Made by a program: the position numbers and the translations under genes
Shown here: positions 62,966-64,000 of the stretch, piece by piece
Layout of the letters: each line of letters starts with the position of its first letter
Numbering within the stretch: the stretch's first letter is position 1
NCBI GenBank assembly: GCA_024687745.1
Contig: JAILEM010000150.1
Coordinates: 1 to 64,000 of the forward strand
Length of the DNA stretch: 64,000 bases
Reading direction: 5' to 3'
Source of the DNA: Lachnospiraceae bacterium
GTDB taxonomy: Bacteria > Bacillota > Clostridia > Lachnospirales > Lachnospiraceae
Notes under the pieces: generated by a model
Databases searched by the model: none
The model's input: only the letters and a program-made list of their open reading frames with translations
Told to the model about the DNA's origin: nothing

Positions 62966-63988
62966 TTAAATCTCTACTACCCAGCCTTTAGGAGCTTCTA
63001 TCCTTCCCATCTGTATTCCGGTAAAGGTATCATAGAGCTTTTTGGTCACGGGGCCCATATCATTCATTCCTGCCGGAAGACATATCTCTTTTCCGTGATC
63101 AACGATCTTTCCTACAGGTGAAATAACTGCTGCCGTTCCGCAAAGACCGCATTCTGCAAAATCGGAAAGCTCCGAGAGATATACTTCTCTCTCTTGCGTT
63201 TCCATTCCAAGATATTCCTTTGCAACCTGTACAAGACTTCTTCTGGTTATCGAAGGAAGTATACTGTCAGACTTTGGAGTAACAAGCTTTCCATCCTTAG
63301 TGATAAAGATTATGTTCGCTCCGCCTGTCTCCTCAAGCTTTGTTCTGGTAGCGGCATCAAGATACATATTTTCATCAAAGCCCTTCTCATGAGCATCAAC
63401 GATGGCATAAAGGCTCATAGCGTAATTAAGTCCCGCCTTAATATTTCCCGTTCCTTTTGGTGCCGCACGGTCATAATCACTTATCCTTACGGTTATGGGC
63501 TTGGCTCCTCCCTTGAAATAAGGACCGACAGGTGTTGTAAATACCCTGAACTGATACTCGTTTGCCGGCTTAACACCGATTATCGGATCGGATCCAAACA
63601 TATAAGGTCTGATATAAAGAGTAGCGCCGCTTCCGTATGGCGGAACCCATGCCTCATTTGCCTTTACGGTTTTCTTTACGGCCTCAACAAATTTCTCTTT
63701 GGGATAAACCGGCATTTTCAAACGGTCCGCTGACTTTTCGAGTCTCTCTCCGTTTAAGTCCGGACGAAACAGAACTATCTTTCCCTGTTCTGTAGTATAG
63801 GCCTTTAAACCTTCAAAAACGGTCTGTGCATACTGAAGGACACAGGCACATTCATTTAACATGATATTGGGATCCTCTGTGATAACTCCGTCATCCCATG
63901 AGCCGTTCTTATAATTTGATACAAAACGATAGTCACAGCTCTGATATCCAAAGCCAAGATTACCCCAATCAATAGCCTTTTTCTCCAT
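62966..63988 (-). CDS. ilvE: Branched-chain amino acid aminotransferase
   Basis: A 340-residue PLP enzyme (fold type IV) that interconverts Val, Leu, Ile with their 2-oxo acids. The PLP lysine is Lys184 in GTGNIKAGLNYA. Other motifs are QTVFEGLKAY, LYIRPYMFG and EETGGANIIFI. The ATG at 63988 is supported by GAAGGG six bases upstream, so the gene is complete here. Its neighbours are exopolysaccharide genes, which gives no functional hint. Confidence 0.95.
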   Translation of the reverse strand: MEKKAIDWGNLGFGYQSCDYRFVSNYKNGSWDDGVITEDPNIMLNECACVLQYAQTVFEGLKAYTTEQGKIVLFRPDLNGERLEKSADRLKMPVYPKEKFVEAVKKTVKANEAWVPPYGSGATLYIRPYMFGSDPIIGVKPANEYQFRVFTTPVGPYFKGGAKPITVRISDYDRAAPKGTGNIKAGLNYAMSLYAIVDAHEKGFDENMYLDAATRTKLEETGGANIIFITKDGKLVTPKSDSILPSITRRSLVQVAKEYLGMETQEREVYLSELSDFAECGLCGTAAVISPVGKIVDHGKEICLPAGMNDMGPVTKKLYDTFTGIQMGRIEAPKGWVVEI

Positions 63989-64000
63989 TTTCAACCCTTC

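Noticed and set aside
1..64000. CRISPR array, insertion sequences, integrase or prophage genes
   Set aside because: No evenly spaced direct repeats with unique spacers, no transposase or integrase motifs, and no phage structural genes were seen.

Overview
This window looks like a chromosomal segment of a low-to-moderate GC Gram-positive anaerobe, most likely a Lachnospiraceae member (Clostridia); the genus cannot be fixed from the sequence. The grounds are the Firmicutes gene order dgt-dnaG-rpoD-trmK, a YkpA-type ABC-F protein, aspartate carbamoyltransferase encoded as pyrB plus pyrI, a fused folB-folK, paired DUF5716/DUF5717 genes (a combination I associate with Lachnospiraceae), strong GGAGG-type ribosome sites and a bacterial type A-like RNase P RNA. 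No insertion sequence, prophage gene or CRISPR array was seen.

Layout. Bases 1-9410 carry surface and signalling genes: a serine-rich repeat protein cut by the left edge, a GGDEF diguanylate cyclase, an acidic membrane protein, tRNA-Glu(CTC), the serine/threonine transporter SstT, and a two-gene operon of Ig-like membrane-anchored surface proteins. Bases 9741-15959 hold a leftward operon for a bactofilin, UMP kinase, ribosome recycling factor and the isoprenoid/phospholipid genes uppS, cdsA and dxr, ending in the site-2 protease rseP. Bases 16021-32490 hold a polysaccharide deacetylase, a CPBP protease, a small unknown protein behind a near-consensus promoter, a divergent PilT-like ATPase, pepD, a c-di-GMP phosphodiesterase, a sodium symporter, a HAD phosphatase, ykpA and a polyphosphate set (DUF815 ATPase, ppx, ppk1). 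Bases 32613-38965 hold a DUF5050 protein, folate genes (folP and folBK against divergent folC), a nitroreductase and pyrBI behind a terminator-like hairpin.

Bases 38975-53000 read leftward: an amino-acid ABC importer, purC-purB-purA, a double-VanZ protein, dgt, dnaG, rpoD, trmK and a nucleoside kinase, then rnpB, whose promoter lies in the end of the kinase gene. Bases 53202-60238 form a four-gene cassette of unknown function: a 1190-residue DUF5717 protein, an actin/Hsp70-fold-like DUF5716 protein, a helical-repeat protein and a coiled-coil protein with a two-helix membrane hairpin. This is the best candidate here for an undescribed system. Bases 60277-63988 hold a nucleotide-sugar dehydrogenase and a polyprenyl-phosphate sugar transferase, which may be the edge of an exopolysaccharide locus, plus branched-chain aminotransferase.

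All functional calls come from reading motifs and remembered family similarity. No database search or structure prediction was run. Promoters, operators and terminators are sequence-pattern inferences.
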